Part shown: positions 1 through 9,840 of the stretch, piece by piece
How the letters are laid out: every line of letters begins with the position of its first letter
Position numbering within the stretch: the stretch's first letter is position 1
Origin: Priapulus caudatus
Lineage: Eukaryota; Priapulida; Priapulimorpha; Priapulimorphida; Priapulidae
Length of the DNA stretch: 59,188 nucleotides
Direction of reading: 5' to 3'
NCBI RefSeq assembly: GCF_000485595.1
Contig: NW_014577894.1
Location: 65,780-124,967 of the forward strand
Notes under the pieces: model-generated
What the model was told of the DNA's origin: nothing
Databases searched by the model: none
The model's input: the letters and a program-made list of their open reading frames with translations, nothing else
Made by a program: the position numbers and the translations under genes

Positions 1-24
1 GAAGAGTGATGCTGACGTCTGCTA

Positions 25-72
<48 letters not shown>

Positions 73-541
73 ATATGTAGTAGATATTTCTATATCAATC
101 CATCGTCGATGTTTAACTACTAACACGATATAGCCCATGGAGATACCATGCATACTGCGAGGTTCAATCTGTGATTTAATGAAAAGAAAAAGAACAAACA
201 TTGCCCAAATGAAATGGGTCACATCCTATGTATGTTATAATTATACTATAGGCTACTATCTATGTATCCTAATGTTTACCCCTAATAACTGAACATTTAA
301 AACACATATCCAGAGTCAGTGTAAACTTACAATAACAAATAGCTAATAAACTTTTAAACCTTGCACAAACAATCTTATCTTCAAACAATACGTACTAGTT
401 ATTAGTGTAAACTTACAACATTAGGCTTATCAAACTTCTACATATCGACGGAATTATCAGTGGCTCACACACAAAGTAACTTTTTGGCGCCAAATTATTG
501 CCCGCTAAAGGACGAATTATAGTTATTTTAATCCTCACTAA

Positions 542-602
<61 letters not shown>

Positions 603-700
603 ATAGTACTCCGCACGTGCTTGCTCTGTTATGTCATTGCACTCATAGTGCCTCTTTATGTCTGATATATATGTATATATATATATATATATTATTAATT
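1..700. repeat. AT-dinucleotide repeats, no gene
   Basis: Long (TA)n tracts lie at about 27-77, 546-597 and 670-692, in otherwise AT-rich single-copy-looking sequence. The open frames here are translations of simple repeats and I see no exon. Confidence 0.7.
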
Positions 701-820
701 AATTGTATCCCCCGCGACGAAAGTCGGTGGGATACTATGGTTTCATGTCTCCCCAGCCGCCGCCACAGCCGCTCGGTCCGCCGGAGAGAATTTCCGCTTC
801 GCCCTCTATAACTGACACGC

Positions 821-1165
821 CTAATTGACCTAGCGTGACAAACTTGGTATACGTACACATCTTGGGGAGAAGGTGTGCAGAGTACCAAAACAGGTCACTG
901 CGACCTTTATTTGACCTTTACCTTGATCTTGATCATATTTACCTTCCGCTCTCTAACTCGGCCCCTAATTGACCTAGCGCTACAAACTTGTATACTTACA
1001 CATCTTGGGGAGAAGTGTGAGCAGCGTACCAAAACCAGGTCACTGCGACCTTTCTTTGACCTTTATTTTGACCTTGATCATATTTCCCTTCCACTCTCTA
1101 ACTCGACCCCTAATTGACCTAGTGCGACCAAACTTCGTATACTTACACATCTTGGGGAGAACACG
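821..1165. repeat. Tandem repeat, ~144-bp unit, about 2.4 copies
   Basis: The marker CTAATTGACC recurs at 821, 965 and 1110. Each unit also carries ACACATCTTGGGGAGAA and AGGTCACTGCGACC. The array lies inside the Helitron-like remnant. Confidence 0.85.
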
Positions 1166-1347
1166 GGGGATACATGTAGTTGGCGACAACTGCCCTTTTC
1201 TAGTTTATTTATATATGTATATGGATCCCGAGATACGAATTAATTCGTTCCACAGATTTGTTCGTATCTCGAACCCTATATAGGATTTTATTTTTTATTT
1301 TTTTATGTCTTTTATCTTTTGATTTCTTATTATTTTTTACTGTTTGG

Positions 1348-1450
1348 GATGGCATGGCATGGCATGGGATGGGATGGGATGCGGTGCGATGGGATAGCAT
1401 GGCATGGAATGGGATGGATGCATGGATGGATTCATGGATAGATAGATAGT
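1348..1450. repeat. Degenerate GGGAT/GGCAT/GGATG simple repeat
   Basis: About 100 bases of G-rich pentamer-like repeats (GGCAT, GGGAT, GGATG) passing into GATAGATA. It lies just inside the Helitron-like right end. Confidence 0.8.
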
Positions 1451-1751
1451 TGGATTTTTGGGGGTATTTTCCTTTCAACCAAGCGGTCACCAACTGACTA
1501 ACGCCACTGATTTCCCCGGGCAATGCTGGGTATCCCGCTAGTGTATATATATTATACTTCCACGTGTTGCTCTATTTGATCCATTACGTCATTGCTCTAT
1601 TTGATCCATTATGTTATTGCTCTACTAGTGCTTCTATACGTCTCTCTATACTCTCACCTGCTGCGCTGATTCGACATTAAACTGACAGTGCTTGCACTCG
1701 TCTGTCTACCACGCGCTCTCGCCTGTTCTTCGCTGCACCCGTGATTAAGCC

Positions 1752-1808
1752 ATGAATGAAGCCATGAATGAAGCCATGAATGAAGCCATGAATGAAGCCA
1801 TGAATGAA
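1752..1808. repeat. 12-bp tandem repeat just upstream of a GPSM exon
   Basis: Five near-perfect copies of ATGAATGAAGCC end about 55 bp before the splice acceptor at 1862-1863. The unit is open in one frame as Met-Asn-Glu-Ala and that frame runs into the exon. Because a good acceptor separates them, I treat it as intronic. An alternative first exon starting in the repeat is possible but unsupported. Confidence 0.8.
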
Positions 1809-1863
1809 GGCCGCGATGATGAAGCTGCCGTCTCACACGTTCTCTCGTCTGCCGCACTTGCAG

Positions 1864-2072
1864 AGACGGAGGAGCAGAAGATCGAGCTGATGGACATGAT
1901 CGCCGGCTTCCAGGCGAACCGGCTCAACGACCAGCGCGCGATCCTGCCCGACCTGCCCGGCCTGCAGCGCAACCAGGCGGTCATCGGTCAGCTGCTCGCC
2001 AGCAGCAGCCAGCAGGGCGGCCCCGCCGCCGGCCTCGACGACAGCTTCCTAGAGATGCTCATGAAATGTCAG
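1864..2072 (+). CDS. GPSM2: GPSM2/Pins-type GoLoco protein, penultimate coding exon (partial gene)
   Basis: GPSM/LGN/Pins adaptors bind GDP-loaded G-alpha-i through GoLoco motifs and link it to NuMA/dynein at the cortex to orient the mitotic spindle. This exon encodes a complete GoLoco motif (ELMDMIAGFQANRLNDQR, with the diagnostic D-Q-R) and the first half of the next one (DSFLEMLMKCQ). The acceptor is CTTGCAG|AGACGG and the donor is CAG|GTGAGA. The exon starts at codon position 2 and ends in phase 0, so the N-terminal TPR-encoding exons must lie left of the window. By comparison with vertebrate LGN, which has four motifs, these look like motifs 2 and 3. The call is by motif; GPSM1 and GPSM2 cannot be separated from this fragment. 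Confidence 0.9.
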
Positions 2073-2440
2073 GTGAGAGATGAGGTGTGAGGTGTGAGGT
2101 GACAAGTGAGAGATGAGGTGTGAGGTGTGAGGTGTGGTGTCAGGTGAGAGATGTGGTGAGAGATGAGGTGTGAGGTGAGAGATGAAATGTCAAATGAGTC
2201 ACGAGGTGTCAGGTGAGAGATGAGGTGTGAGGTGAGGTGAGAGATGAGGTGTGAGGTGTGGTGTCAGGTGAGATATGAGGTGTCAAGTGAGAGATGTGGT
2301 GAGAGATGAGGTGTGAGGTGAGTGGTGAGGTGTCAAGTGAGAGATGTGGTGAGAGATGAGGTGTGAGGTGAGAGATGAAAAGTTCAGGTGAGTGATGAGG
2401 TGTGAGGTGTGGTGTCAGGTGAGAGATGCTGTACTCATAG
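2073..2440. repeat. GAGGTGTGAGGT minisatellite inside GPSM intron
   Basis: Immediately after the donor the intron becomes about 360 bp of degenerate GAGGTGTGAGGTGAGAGAT repeats. Each unit recreates one or more GGTGAG strings, identical to a strong 5' splice site core. Long open frames across it are repeat artefacts. Confidence 0.9.
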
Positions 2441-2462
2441 AGAGCACGTGTGCTGCTTCTTG

Positions 2463-2917
2463 CTATATCTCTCTCTCTCTCTCTCTTCTTCTCTCCGCCT
2501 TTTACTTCTCTCCCTCTTTCCTTCTCTCTCTCTCCTCTGTCTCTCTGGCCCTCTCCCTTTCTTTTCCTGTCTCTGCTTCTCACCGGTCCCTCTTTCCTTC
2601 TCTCTCTCTCTCTTTTTCTCTCTCTCGCTCTCTCATTTCTTATCCCTCTCTTTTACACCTCTCTCTCTCACTCTTATTTCTCACCTCGCTCTATTACTCC
2701 CCTCATTCTCTCGCCCTCTCTTTCTCTCCCTCTCTCTGTCTGTCTCTCTCTCTCGTCTCCGTCTCTCTCTCTCTCTCTCTCTCTATTCTCCTCCTCATCT
2801 CTCTCTCTCCCTCTCTCTCTCTCTCTGCTTCCTCTCTCTCTCTCTCTCTTTCTCTCTCTTCCTCTCTCTCTCTTCTCTCTCTCTTCTCTCTCTTCTCTCT
2901 CTCATCTCTCTTCTCTA

Positions 2918-2989
<72 letters not shown>

Positions 2990-3056
2990 ATCTCTCTCTC
3001 TATCTCTCTCTCTTCTCTCTCTCTCTTCTCTTGCTCGCTCTCCCACCTCTCATCTC
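2463..3056. repeat. Long (CT)n tract ahead of GPSM splice acceptor
   Basis: Nearly 600 bp of almost pure pyrimidine (CTCTCT with TTCT and CCCT breaks) ends about 20 bp before the acceptor CCTGCAG at 3071-3077. It forms an exceptionally long polypyrimidine run for the last GPSM intron. All Leu/Ser-rich open frames over it are artefacts. Confidence 0.95.
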
Positions 3057-3077
3057 TGTGATGTTGCCGTCCTGCAG

Positions 3078-3231
3078 GCGACGCGCATCGAAGACCAGCG
3101 CAGCTCGCTGCCGATCAGCGTGCACGACGGTGGCGCCCCCACCGTTCCCGACGAGGACTTCTTCAACCTCATCCAGCGCATACAGTCCGGCCGCATCGAC
3201 GACCAGCGAAGCCAGCTGCCGGAGAACAGCG

Positions 3232-3270
<39 letters not shown>

Positions 3271-3398
3271 GAGGAGGAGCAGCAGCAGCAGAAGGAGGAG
3301 GAGGAGGAGGAGGAAGCGGTTTCTCTTCGGCCCGCTCGTCGTTCAAGTCGTCGTTCAAGGGCTCCAAGAAGGGCTCAAAGAAGGAGAAGAAGAAATAG
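3078..3398 (+). CDS. GPSM2: GPSM2/Pins-type GoLoco protein, terminal coding exon
   Basis: Begins in phase 0 after CCTGCAG and completes the split GoLoco motif (ATRIEDQRSSLP). It encodes a further complete motif (DEDFFNLIQRIQSGRIDDQR), giving three GoLoco motifs in the window and matching motifs 2-4 of vertebrate LGN. After LPENSAR the protein runs into homopolymers, ten Ala then Gly/Ala/Glu blocks from GCA and GGA repeats (about 3237-3315). It ends in a Ser/Lys-rich tail (SFKSSFKGSKKGSKKEKKK) with a TAG stop at 3396-3398. The repeat tail is unlike the short tail of vertebrate orthologues and probably differs between alleles. The exon is about 106 codons. Confidence 0.92.
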
Positions 3399-3742
3399 GG
3401 GCGCGCCCGCGCACGGCGCCGATTTTTCACTCGAGAGAGTTTTGCTCCCCGGGGCCCCGCCGAGAACACTCGCCTTTTTTTTACGCCGCACGCTGTCGAG
3501 ATGCCCTCTTGTCAAGCAAGACGCTCGTCGCGCGGGACACGGCGCCACCTGCCGGAGGCCGTCACAGCACGTGTTAGTGTGTAAACTGTAGCGGAGCCAT
3601 CGCCGGCGTCGGTGGCGCCACCTAGGGCCGCGGGGGCGCGGCGGCGCGGCGGCCGATGTTCGGAGTGAGCGTCGTTGTGAACGAGATCATGTTTTTGTTT
3701 ACTTAAATGTCGTTGAGCCGGCCACGCTTCCTGCTCATCCCT

Positions 3743-3900
3743 CCCCCAGCCGTGTGCGCGTGTGCGTGTACGTGCGCCTGTGTGTGCGCGTGCGTGCGTG
3801 CGTGCGTGTATGTGCGTGCGTGTATGTGCGTGTGTTCGTGCGTGCGTGCGTGTGTGTGTATGTGCGTGCGTCCGTGCGTCCGTGCGTGCGTGCATGCCTG
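3743..3900. repeat. (TGCG)n/(TG)n tract in GPSM 3' region
   Basis: About 150 bp of TGCGTG/TGTGCG repeats in the presumed GPSM 3' UTR. The Cys/Val/Arg frame on + and the Thr/His/Ala/Arg frame on - are repeat translations. Confidence 0.85.
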
Positions 3901-3994
3901 CGGCAACCTCATGCGATCGACCGGACGCAGAGTAAACACGCCGGCTGTTTTTGCACGAGCGAAATGTACGCAAGCGCGCGGTCGTTCTCTTCGC

Positions 3995-4000
3995 AATAAA
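3995..4000 (+). terminator. Possible GPSM polyadenylation signal AATAAA
   Basis: The first canonical AATAAA downstream of the GPSM stop codon, about 600 bp away, just before the CAG tract. If used, the CAG repeats lie at or beyond the cleavage site. A second A-rich candidate is near 5413. Confidence 0.4.
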
Positions 4001-4020
4001 TCTGCAAACATGAGGCGAGC

Positions 4021-4080
4021 AGCAGGCAGACAGCAGCAACAACAACAGCAGCAGCAGCGGGAGCAGCAGCGGGAGCAATG

Positions 4081-4111
<31 letters not shown>

Positions 4112-4119
4112 ACAGACAG

Positions 4120-4164
<45 letters not shown>

Positions 4165-4256
4165 CAGCAGGCAGACAGCAGCAGCGGTAGCAGCAGCAGT
4201 AGCAGCAACAGCAGCAGAGCAGCAGCAGCAGCATCAGCAGCAGCAGCCTCTGCTGT
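4021..4256. repeat. (CAG)n trinucleotide tract, ~235 bp
   Basis: CAG/CAA/AGC repeats with interruptions (GACAGACAGTGG, GTAGCAGCAG). They read as poly-Gln, poly-Ser or poly-Ala on + and poly-Leu/Cys on -. No splice or start context shows that it is translated. Confidence 0.9.
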
Positions 4257-4627
4257 AGCCGGCGCACGGCTGCGTGGGCTTCACGAGTTCGGCTTCAGTT
4301 GAAATCACCGCGTCTGCGCGGCCGCGAAAGAAATCTCTCTCACCGCGAAGAACCCTGCGCGTTCGAGTAAAGTGTGTGGCGCAAAGAGGAGGAGGAGGAG
4401 GAGAAAAGAGAGAAATGGGGGGAGGGGGAGGTGGGGCACGTGTCAGTAATTTGTCAGTATGTTGGTACCTATGTTCTCACGTTCGATGCCAGTCGTGTTT
4501 CTTTCGTGCCGAGTATTTTTAGCTGCCGCATTTTCGAAGTAAAACGCTTTTACCTTGTCTCCTGTCGCTTGCACACGAGTATTCATAAGGCGTCGATCCA
4601 TCGAAACCTTTTCTACTCGTTTTCTGC

Positions 4628-4679
<52 letters not shown>

Positions 4680-4775
4680 CAATAGCAGCTGCAGCTGCAG
4701 CGGCAGCAGCAGTAGCAATAGCAGCTGCAGCAGCAGCAGCAGTAGCAATAGCAGCTGCAGCAGCAGCTGCTGCAT
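4628..4775. repeat. Second (CAG)n tract with AGCAATAGCAGCTG periodicity
   Basis: Sixteen or so pure CAG units (4628-4676) followed by three copies of a higher-order unit built on AGTAGCAATAGCAGCTGCAGC. It sits 370 bp beyond the first CAG tract. Confidence 0.9.
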
Positions 4776-4799
4776 CAGAATTATGGTGAGCTGACAGGA

Positions 4800-5900
4800 T
4801 GCGTTATACTGCACTTGATAGCTTGCATGTCACACACAGTGCCCGCCGTGTGGGCTGCGCGCGGGCACGATCACACCGCCACGCTTGTTTGATGTAACAA
4901 CCACTTAGAGTCTCAGCTCAGCGTACACAGTACGCAAAACACGCCGTACGCAGCCATTTTTCGAGATGTCGGCGTGGTTTTTCTTAGCGAGTTTTCGCTC
5001 ATCGGTTCATAACCGGGCGATGTCGATTTAGGTTGAACGTAATCTACGTTACTAGTAACTAACTAAACGATCGTGTGCGAATCACGCCACTTTCGCTCGT
5101 CAGTAGGACGCAACGACGCTCCCTGGCGAGGAAGGAGGCTTGAAGAATGAATCCGCGGTGTTGGGAACAGGCTACCGGTTACCTGGTGCATGCAGCCAAA
5201 CGCGCCGGCGTACCGGTACACCGGCGTTCTCGTACCGTTGAGTTGGAGATTTCTGTGAGAAACTCTGTGGGTTTCATTATTTCCTAAGCGAGAGCGAGAT
5301 ACGTAGTAGCAGGTGTAGGTAGTTGCGAGAACAGAGTGGACGGCGTGGTTGTATCAGTCGCTCTACTGGTTTTGGCATTTTGTGGCCAATGTATTTAATA
5401 ATGTATCTGGTAATAAAAAATAACCCATTCATAAAAAAACAATCGCTTGCTGCTCTTCGCATCTGCCGGTTTTATATCTAGCGTTGTGGTTACCTGTCTT
5501 TCCTTACCTCTATCTATCTGTTTGTCTGTGCGTCCGTACGTGCGTGCGTGCGTTTGTGTGCGTGCGTGCGTGCGTGCATTGCCCGCAATATCGACGTATC
5601 GTGCGCAATAGTTCAGTAGATTACCTCCGCCTCTATGATAAAACGTACGTATTCGCACCCGAGATGTACTTACTATGTACATATATATTATACGCACCTA
5701 TATTAAGCGTACGAGGGCTGCATTCAGAATACACGAGAAAGAGGATAGCGGTGACTACGGACCGGTAGGTTTGTTAGTATCAACGCAGATTAAGTTTTTT
5801 TAGAGAATGTAGTTGCAATCTGATAGATTTATACTATATATTTTCTTCTTTGAGCTAGTATATTCCATTTAAAATATCACAAATTATCGCTCGGATAAAT
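4800..5900. other. Intergenic, no gene recognised
   Basis: Contains a GGA-rich run upstream (4385-4435), a TGCG tract at 5530-5578 and a GT-rich stretch. There are no exon-like open frames with splice sites, and no RNA gene that I recognise. Confidence 0.5.
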
Positions 5901-5911
5901 ACTCGATATAT

Positions 5912-6410
5912 CAGGCCTGCTTCAAATACCTTGGCTCGACAATAGATAAAGAAGGGGAGCTAGATAGGGAAATTAACGCAAGAATCAAGGTGGGTTGGAA
6001 CAACTGAAGGAAGACGTCAGGAATTCTATGTGATAAAAGAATCTCTGCCAGACTAAAGGGAAAGATTTATAAAAACAGTGGTCAGGCCTGCAATGGTGTA
6101 TGGTGCTGAATACTGGCCTATACAACAAAGCCAGGAGAGAAAGCTGGAGGTGGCGGAGATGAAGATGTTAATTAGGTGGATATGTGGAAAAACAAGAGAA
6201 GACAAGATCAAGAATGAGACGATTAGAGAAAGGGTGACGGTAACAATAATATCAAATAAGGTACAGGAGGTTACAATGGTTTGGACATGTGAGGAGAAGA
6301 GAGGACAACTGCATAGGAAGATGCACGCTGAACATGCAACCACCAAGCAGAAGAGGAAGGGAAAACCGAGGACAAGATGGATCCAGGAAGGACTGCGTGA
6401 AGAATGACTT
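5912..6410 (+). pseudogene. LINE reverse-transcriptase C-terminal fragment
   Basis: The first part reads FKYLGSTIDKEGELDREINARI, continuing to KGKIYK. This is the conserved end of a LINE-type reverse transcriptase, downstream of the catalytic palm. It is broken by an in-frame TGA at 6005-6007 where family members have Trp. A frameshift near 6070-6078 moves the reading into a second frame (MVRPAMVYGAEYW, KLEVAEMKMLIRW), ending at the stop at 6405-6407. The C-terminal Lys/Arg-rich GKPRTRWIQEGL is typical of RTE/Jockey-like tails. There is no endonuclease or YADD-box region upstream, so it is a 5'-truncated dead copy, which is normal for LINEs. The clade is not resolved. Confidence 0.8.
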
Positions 6411-6850
6411 GAAAAAGGGATTGGCGACACACGAAGTGTAGGATAGGGAAAAATAGAGGAGAAGAGTTCACTTGAGTGGACTAAGACTAATAATGCGAAG
6501 GAAGAAGAGTATCAGGCCTGGCGTAGCGGAGCACCAGCAGAAGCGCTGTTCCCTCCCGTAGATTCGCCTTTATTATTGTGTATCACATGATTTTATGTAG
6601 CATGCCTTGTTTTTAATGAAACATAAAGCATTGTGTGTGTGTGTGTGTGCATACGTGCGTGCGTGCGTACGTATGTACATATACATACAATGTGAGTATT
6701 CATACAGGCATACACCGAGGCGACGCATACATACAAGCCAACGAGTAAAAGTTTATTGCAAAAAACCTGATTGTATTTTTTAAATGCAAACCGCAATTGC
6801 AACTCGTAAAAAATTGCGAGACTGGCAATGACAGGTGACGCTCTCTATAA

Positions 6851-7080
6851 TATCTCTGCAATCGACGAAATTTGAAAGCCTACAGGTTATGTGAGCGCGT
6901 GCGTTTCATCACTCCTCAGATATAAATAACCGGGTAAATAACCGACTGCCTAGAGCGAACATCGGGATATATATAACATAATAATAATAGATCTAGAAAA
7001 GGTACCAGAATGTAGAGAATGTATTAATTAAACAGCAGCCTCCACCTCACTACCCACGTGGATCTCTCTCTCTCTCCACC
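6851..7080. repeat. ~230-bp direct repeat, copy 1
   Basis: Starts near ATCTCTGCAATCGACGAAAT and ends in (TC)n CCACCC. It is closely repeated at 7518-7760, including GATCTAGAAAAGGTACCAGA and TTAATTAAACAGCAGCCTCC. The two copies bracket the 30-bp tandem repeat and the hairpin MITEs. No LTR termini are evident. Confidence 0.85.
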
Positions 7081-7089
7081 CAAGGCCGT

Positions 7090-7290
7090 ACGCAGCAGGG
7101 GGGCAGCAGGGGCAGTTGACCCCCCTAGAGATTTTCAGAGTATGCCTTTTAATGGGACAAATAGGGCAATAGAGGGCGTGGGGAGTACCTTTGCCCCCCC
7201 TACAGAAAATTTCCTGCGTATTTGCCCCCCTACAGAAAATTTCCTGCGTATTTGCCCCCCTACAGAAAATTTCCTGCGTACGGCTTTGTC
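7090..7290. repeat. CCCCC-rich repeat with 30-bp tandem unit, 3 copies
   Basis: The motif CTACAGAAAATTTCCTGCGT repeats every 30 bp between 7198 and 7280. It follows a C-rich stretch of a kind also seen at 10150-10195 and 42503-42620. No protein-coding signal. Confidence 0.8.
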
Positions 7291-7355
7291 TCCACCCGAG
7301 CACCAATGTTGATTCGCAACGATCTTCTCTTCTTACACCGCCGACGATAACATAA

Positions 7356-7400
7356 TATCAGGAGTTAATTAAGACAAATTGTCTTTATTAACTCCTGATA
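7356..7400. mobile_element. Palindromic mini-element, ATCAGGAGT terminus
   Basis: A near-perfect 45-nt palindrome, TATCAGGAGTTAA...TTAACTCCTGATA. The same ATCAGGAGT...ACTCCTGAT ends cap hairpins at 7933, 32884 and 46933 and the 795-bp foldback at 29979. Confidence 0.75.
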
Positions 7401-7455
7401 ATATCAAGAGTAAGATAATACCCCATGGGTTATTATCATACTCTTCATAATATCA
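7401..7455. mobile_element. Second adjacent palindrome, ATCAAGAGT terminus
   Basis: Directly abuts the previous hairpin. Arms ATATCAAGAGTAAGATAAT / ATTATCATACTCTTCATAAT surround a CCCCATGGG centre. The end sequence differs by one base from the ATCAGGAGT family. Confidence 0.65.
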
Positions 7456-7517
7456 CAACTGCTGATGATAACATAAAGCTTTCACGCGGGCACGTGTGCT
7501 CCCTGCTAAGTTCCGGA

Positions 7518-7760
7518 AATATCTCGGCAATCGACCAAATTTGAAAGCCTACATGTACAGGTTATGTGAGCGCGTGCGTTTCATCGCGCCTCAGATATAG
7601 ATAACCGGGTAAACACCCGACTGCCTAGAGCGAACATTGGGATATATATAACAATAATAATAGATCTAGAAAAGGTACCAGAATGTAGAGAATGTATTAA
7701 TTAAACAGCAGCCTCCACCTCACTACCCACGCGGAGCACATCTCTCTCTCTCTCTCCACC
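7518..7760. repeat. ~230-bp direct repeat, copy 2
   Basis: Second copy of the 6851-7080 repeat with a few substitutions and a 4-6 bp insertion (CATGTACAGG). It again ends in (TC)n CCACCCGAGCACC. Confidence 0.85.
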
Positions 7761-7932
7761 CGAGCACCCGCCAAGATGACATGTAGATAAATGAGCACAT
7801 CTCAATCGAGCTCAAAAATCAATCAAATCAATCAATCTGTCAACTAATCGAGCGTGGGCCATTATTTCTAAGCGTTCTCCTCCAACCATACCAATTAAGC
7901 TATACCAATTAAGCTCGCTCCGTGATCACGGT

Positions 7933-7971
7933 TATCAGGAGTAAATGATAAGGTACGATTTACTCCTGGTG
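7933..7971. mobile_element. Palindromic mini-element, ATCAGGAGT family
   Basis: TATCAGGAGTAAAT...ATTTACTCCTGGTGA hairpin of about 39 nt, with the same ends as at 7356. Confidence 0.65.
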
Positions 7972-7979
7972 AAGTATCA

Positions 7980-9200
7980 CCATGAGAGAAATAAATCCAA
8001 GAATCGCGGCCATCAATTAACAAGATGTCGGTAATACATGATAAACAGATTACCATGTACTCCCGAAGACATCATTATTCAAAAAACAAACCCTAGCTCG
8101 TCAATAAACTATTATAAATATATATGTATATATATAAGCGTAGTTAATAAACACGATTGTGATCTATTTCAAAAACAGCTGTTTTGAACAGCCACGCTTT
8201 TCGTATAAAACATACCAGTGCCAGTGAGACGTGCGCTTAGCTTTCGATCATATCAAAATAAGGATTACGTCTCAGAGTCGTCAATAAGAGCGACTAGCTG
8301 GCAGCTCACAGAACATTAATTACATGTCTTATCCACCTGAGGGTTATGAGCATTGTTTCCACACATAGGAAAAAATGCCTTCCTGTTTTATGCCTTACAA
8401 TAATGCACACAGCACCATTGCGCCTGTGCTTGCAACGGTTGTTTGTACCTATTACCTTTAACCCAGCTGGCAATGGTGGTTCACACGCACTACTTTTACT
8501 GAAGCAGGCAACATCGGTTACACCCAAGAACTTTACCGCACTTTAATAATGGCTGTACCCATTACAATTACCCCATCTGCTAACAGTGGTTATACCCACA
8601 CTTCTCCCACTGTGCACTTAACAGCATGTGCAACTACCGCATTTACACCATACGGTGACAACATTGCAGCATGCTAACCGAACCTTGCATAGCAGTCGTT
8701 GCTTAGACAGCAAAACTCACCCAGCAAACAACAACAACAAAGAAATAAACACACACACACACACACACACGCACAAAGGGGAAGCAAACAATAATCAGGT
8801 GTTGCAGTGCCACCTGGTGGCTGAGACTTGCAGGCACGTGCAACACTTGAGCAACCATGTCGTGGCATGGCGTCTGCACTCCGGCAGCCACGCCCGACAT
8901 TAAAGACGTCACGACGTCACATGCATGCAGGGGACGTGTACACGTGTCAACAAGATGGCCGCCTAGCTAAAGGCAGCGAGGCCACTAGGCGTCTGCACGC
9001 TTAGCGACGACAATGTCTCGGTCAACGTCGCATCAACGTTATAGAAGGCAGCACCTGCGACAAGCAAACAAAAACATTCAGAAAAACAAAACGAAACGGT
9101 GACACATTGGCACCTGAGGGAACGCGTGAGTAGGTAGAAAGGTGGAGCAATGAAAACAATCATAAATAAATTGTACTGCGATCTAACACCGTGTAACGGG
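7980..9200. other. Intergenic, no gene recognised
   Basis: Moderately AT-rich sequence with a short (CA)n at 8751-8770. Frames of 60-115 residues show no family resemblance, no splice context and no compositional bias. The 3' UTR of the minus-strand NT5DC gene may extend into this region. Confidence 0.45.
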
Positions 9201-9202
9201 TA

Positions 9203-9239
9203 CATTACAGTACAATTGAAATGTAATTGTACTGTAATG
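9203..9239. repeat. Perfect 15-bp hairpin downstream of NT5DC stop
   Basis: CATTACAGTACAATT, a 7-nt loop, then its exact complement. It lies about 360 bp 3' of the NT5DC stop codon on the transcribed strand. It could be a small palindromic repeat or a 3' UTR stem-loop. Confidence 0.6.
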
Positions 9240-9596
9240 TGTCGTTCAAATAAACACACCGACTCCAATATGACGTGGTGTTGAACCTTGTGGTAATTAG
9301 TGTGCAACAAATCTTGGGCACATGGGCTGATGAAAACTACACCAATCCAATTTCATGCTCAAACAATGACTATTAAAGCAGTCCCACTACGTAATGTGCC
9401 GTAACATGCAAAAGCTGACGTCACCGTATAGTAATCTCAACCTAAAATGGCACCACCTACGCGCACAGGCCGTAAAGTTTGCTGCAACGTGGACAACGCC
9501 GCCGCAACGAACGTCGTTAGCACACCGAGAACACGCCGAGGTTCCCGGTGTGACGCGCGCGCGTGATGAACGTGCAGGCGTCCCGCGTGCCCCACT

Positions 9597-9840
9597 CTAC
9601 CCGTGCGGCTGCTCGGCCGACCGGAACATGATCAGGGGAGCCATACCGGGGTCGAGCTCGTGCGGCAGGGCGGCGCGCTGCGGGTAGTACGTGTGCTTCG
9701 TCGTGTAGTGCATCAGGTTGGTGACGGACGACGTGTAGATGTCGGCGAAGCGGGCGAGCCGGCGGCTGAAGTACGTCGGGTTCGTGTGCGTGCGGAAGAT
9801 GCTGCCGAAGCGAGGGTTGAACATCTCCTTCAGGCTGTTC
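9597..9840 (-). CDS. NT5DC3: NT5DC terminal coding exon
   Basis: 244 bp, acceptor GCGTCGCAG, TAG stop at 9597-9599. Encodes [20 protein letters not shown], then [20 protein letters not shown] and [11 protein letters not shown]. The [26 protein letters not shown] and YPRRxxLxHE blocks are the C-terminal family signature. The final 25 residues are lineage specific. Confidence 0.96.

Larger units (their letters stand above)
700..1542 (+). mobile_element. Helitron-like non-autonomous remnant
   Basis: The right edge has the shape of a Helitron 3' end: a GC-rich hairpin (CCCGGGCAATGCTGGG, about 1515-1530), a short spacer, then CTAG before T at 1539-1542. Helitrons characteristically end in a hairpin followed by CTRR and insert between A and T. 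The left edge is placed only roughly, near a GTATCCC...GGGATAC inverted pair at 706-736. No Rep/helicase coding is visible, so this would be a non-autonomous copy. The body contains the 144-bp tandem repeat and GGGAT-rich sequence. Confidence 0.45.

Noticed and set aside
2392-3591. Open frames of up to 399 residues across the CT tract
   Set aside because: The Leu/Ser runs are translations of (CT)n in the GPSM intron; only the 3' end of the 2409 frame (from 3078) is a real exon.
3707-4258. Gln-rich and Leu/Cys-rich frames over the CAG tract
   Set aside because: Repeat translations; the tract lies past the GPSM stop codon with no supported exon.
8340-8640. Tandem structure from recurring AACGGTTGT/AACAGTGGTTATACC-like words
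   Set aside because: Similarity between the blocks is too weak to define a unit by eye.
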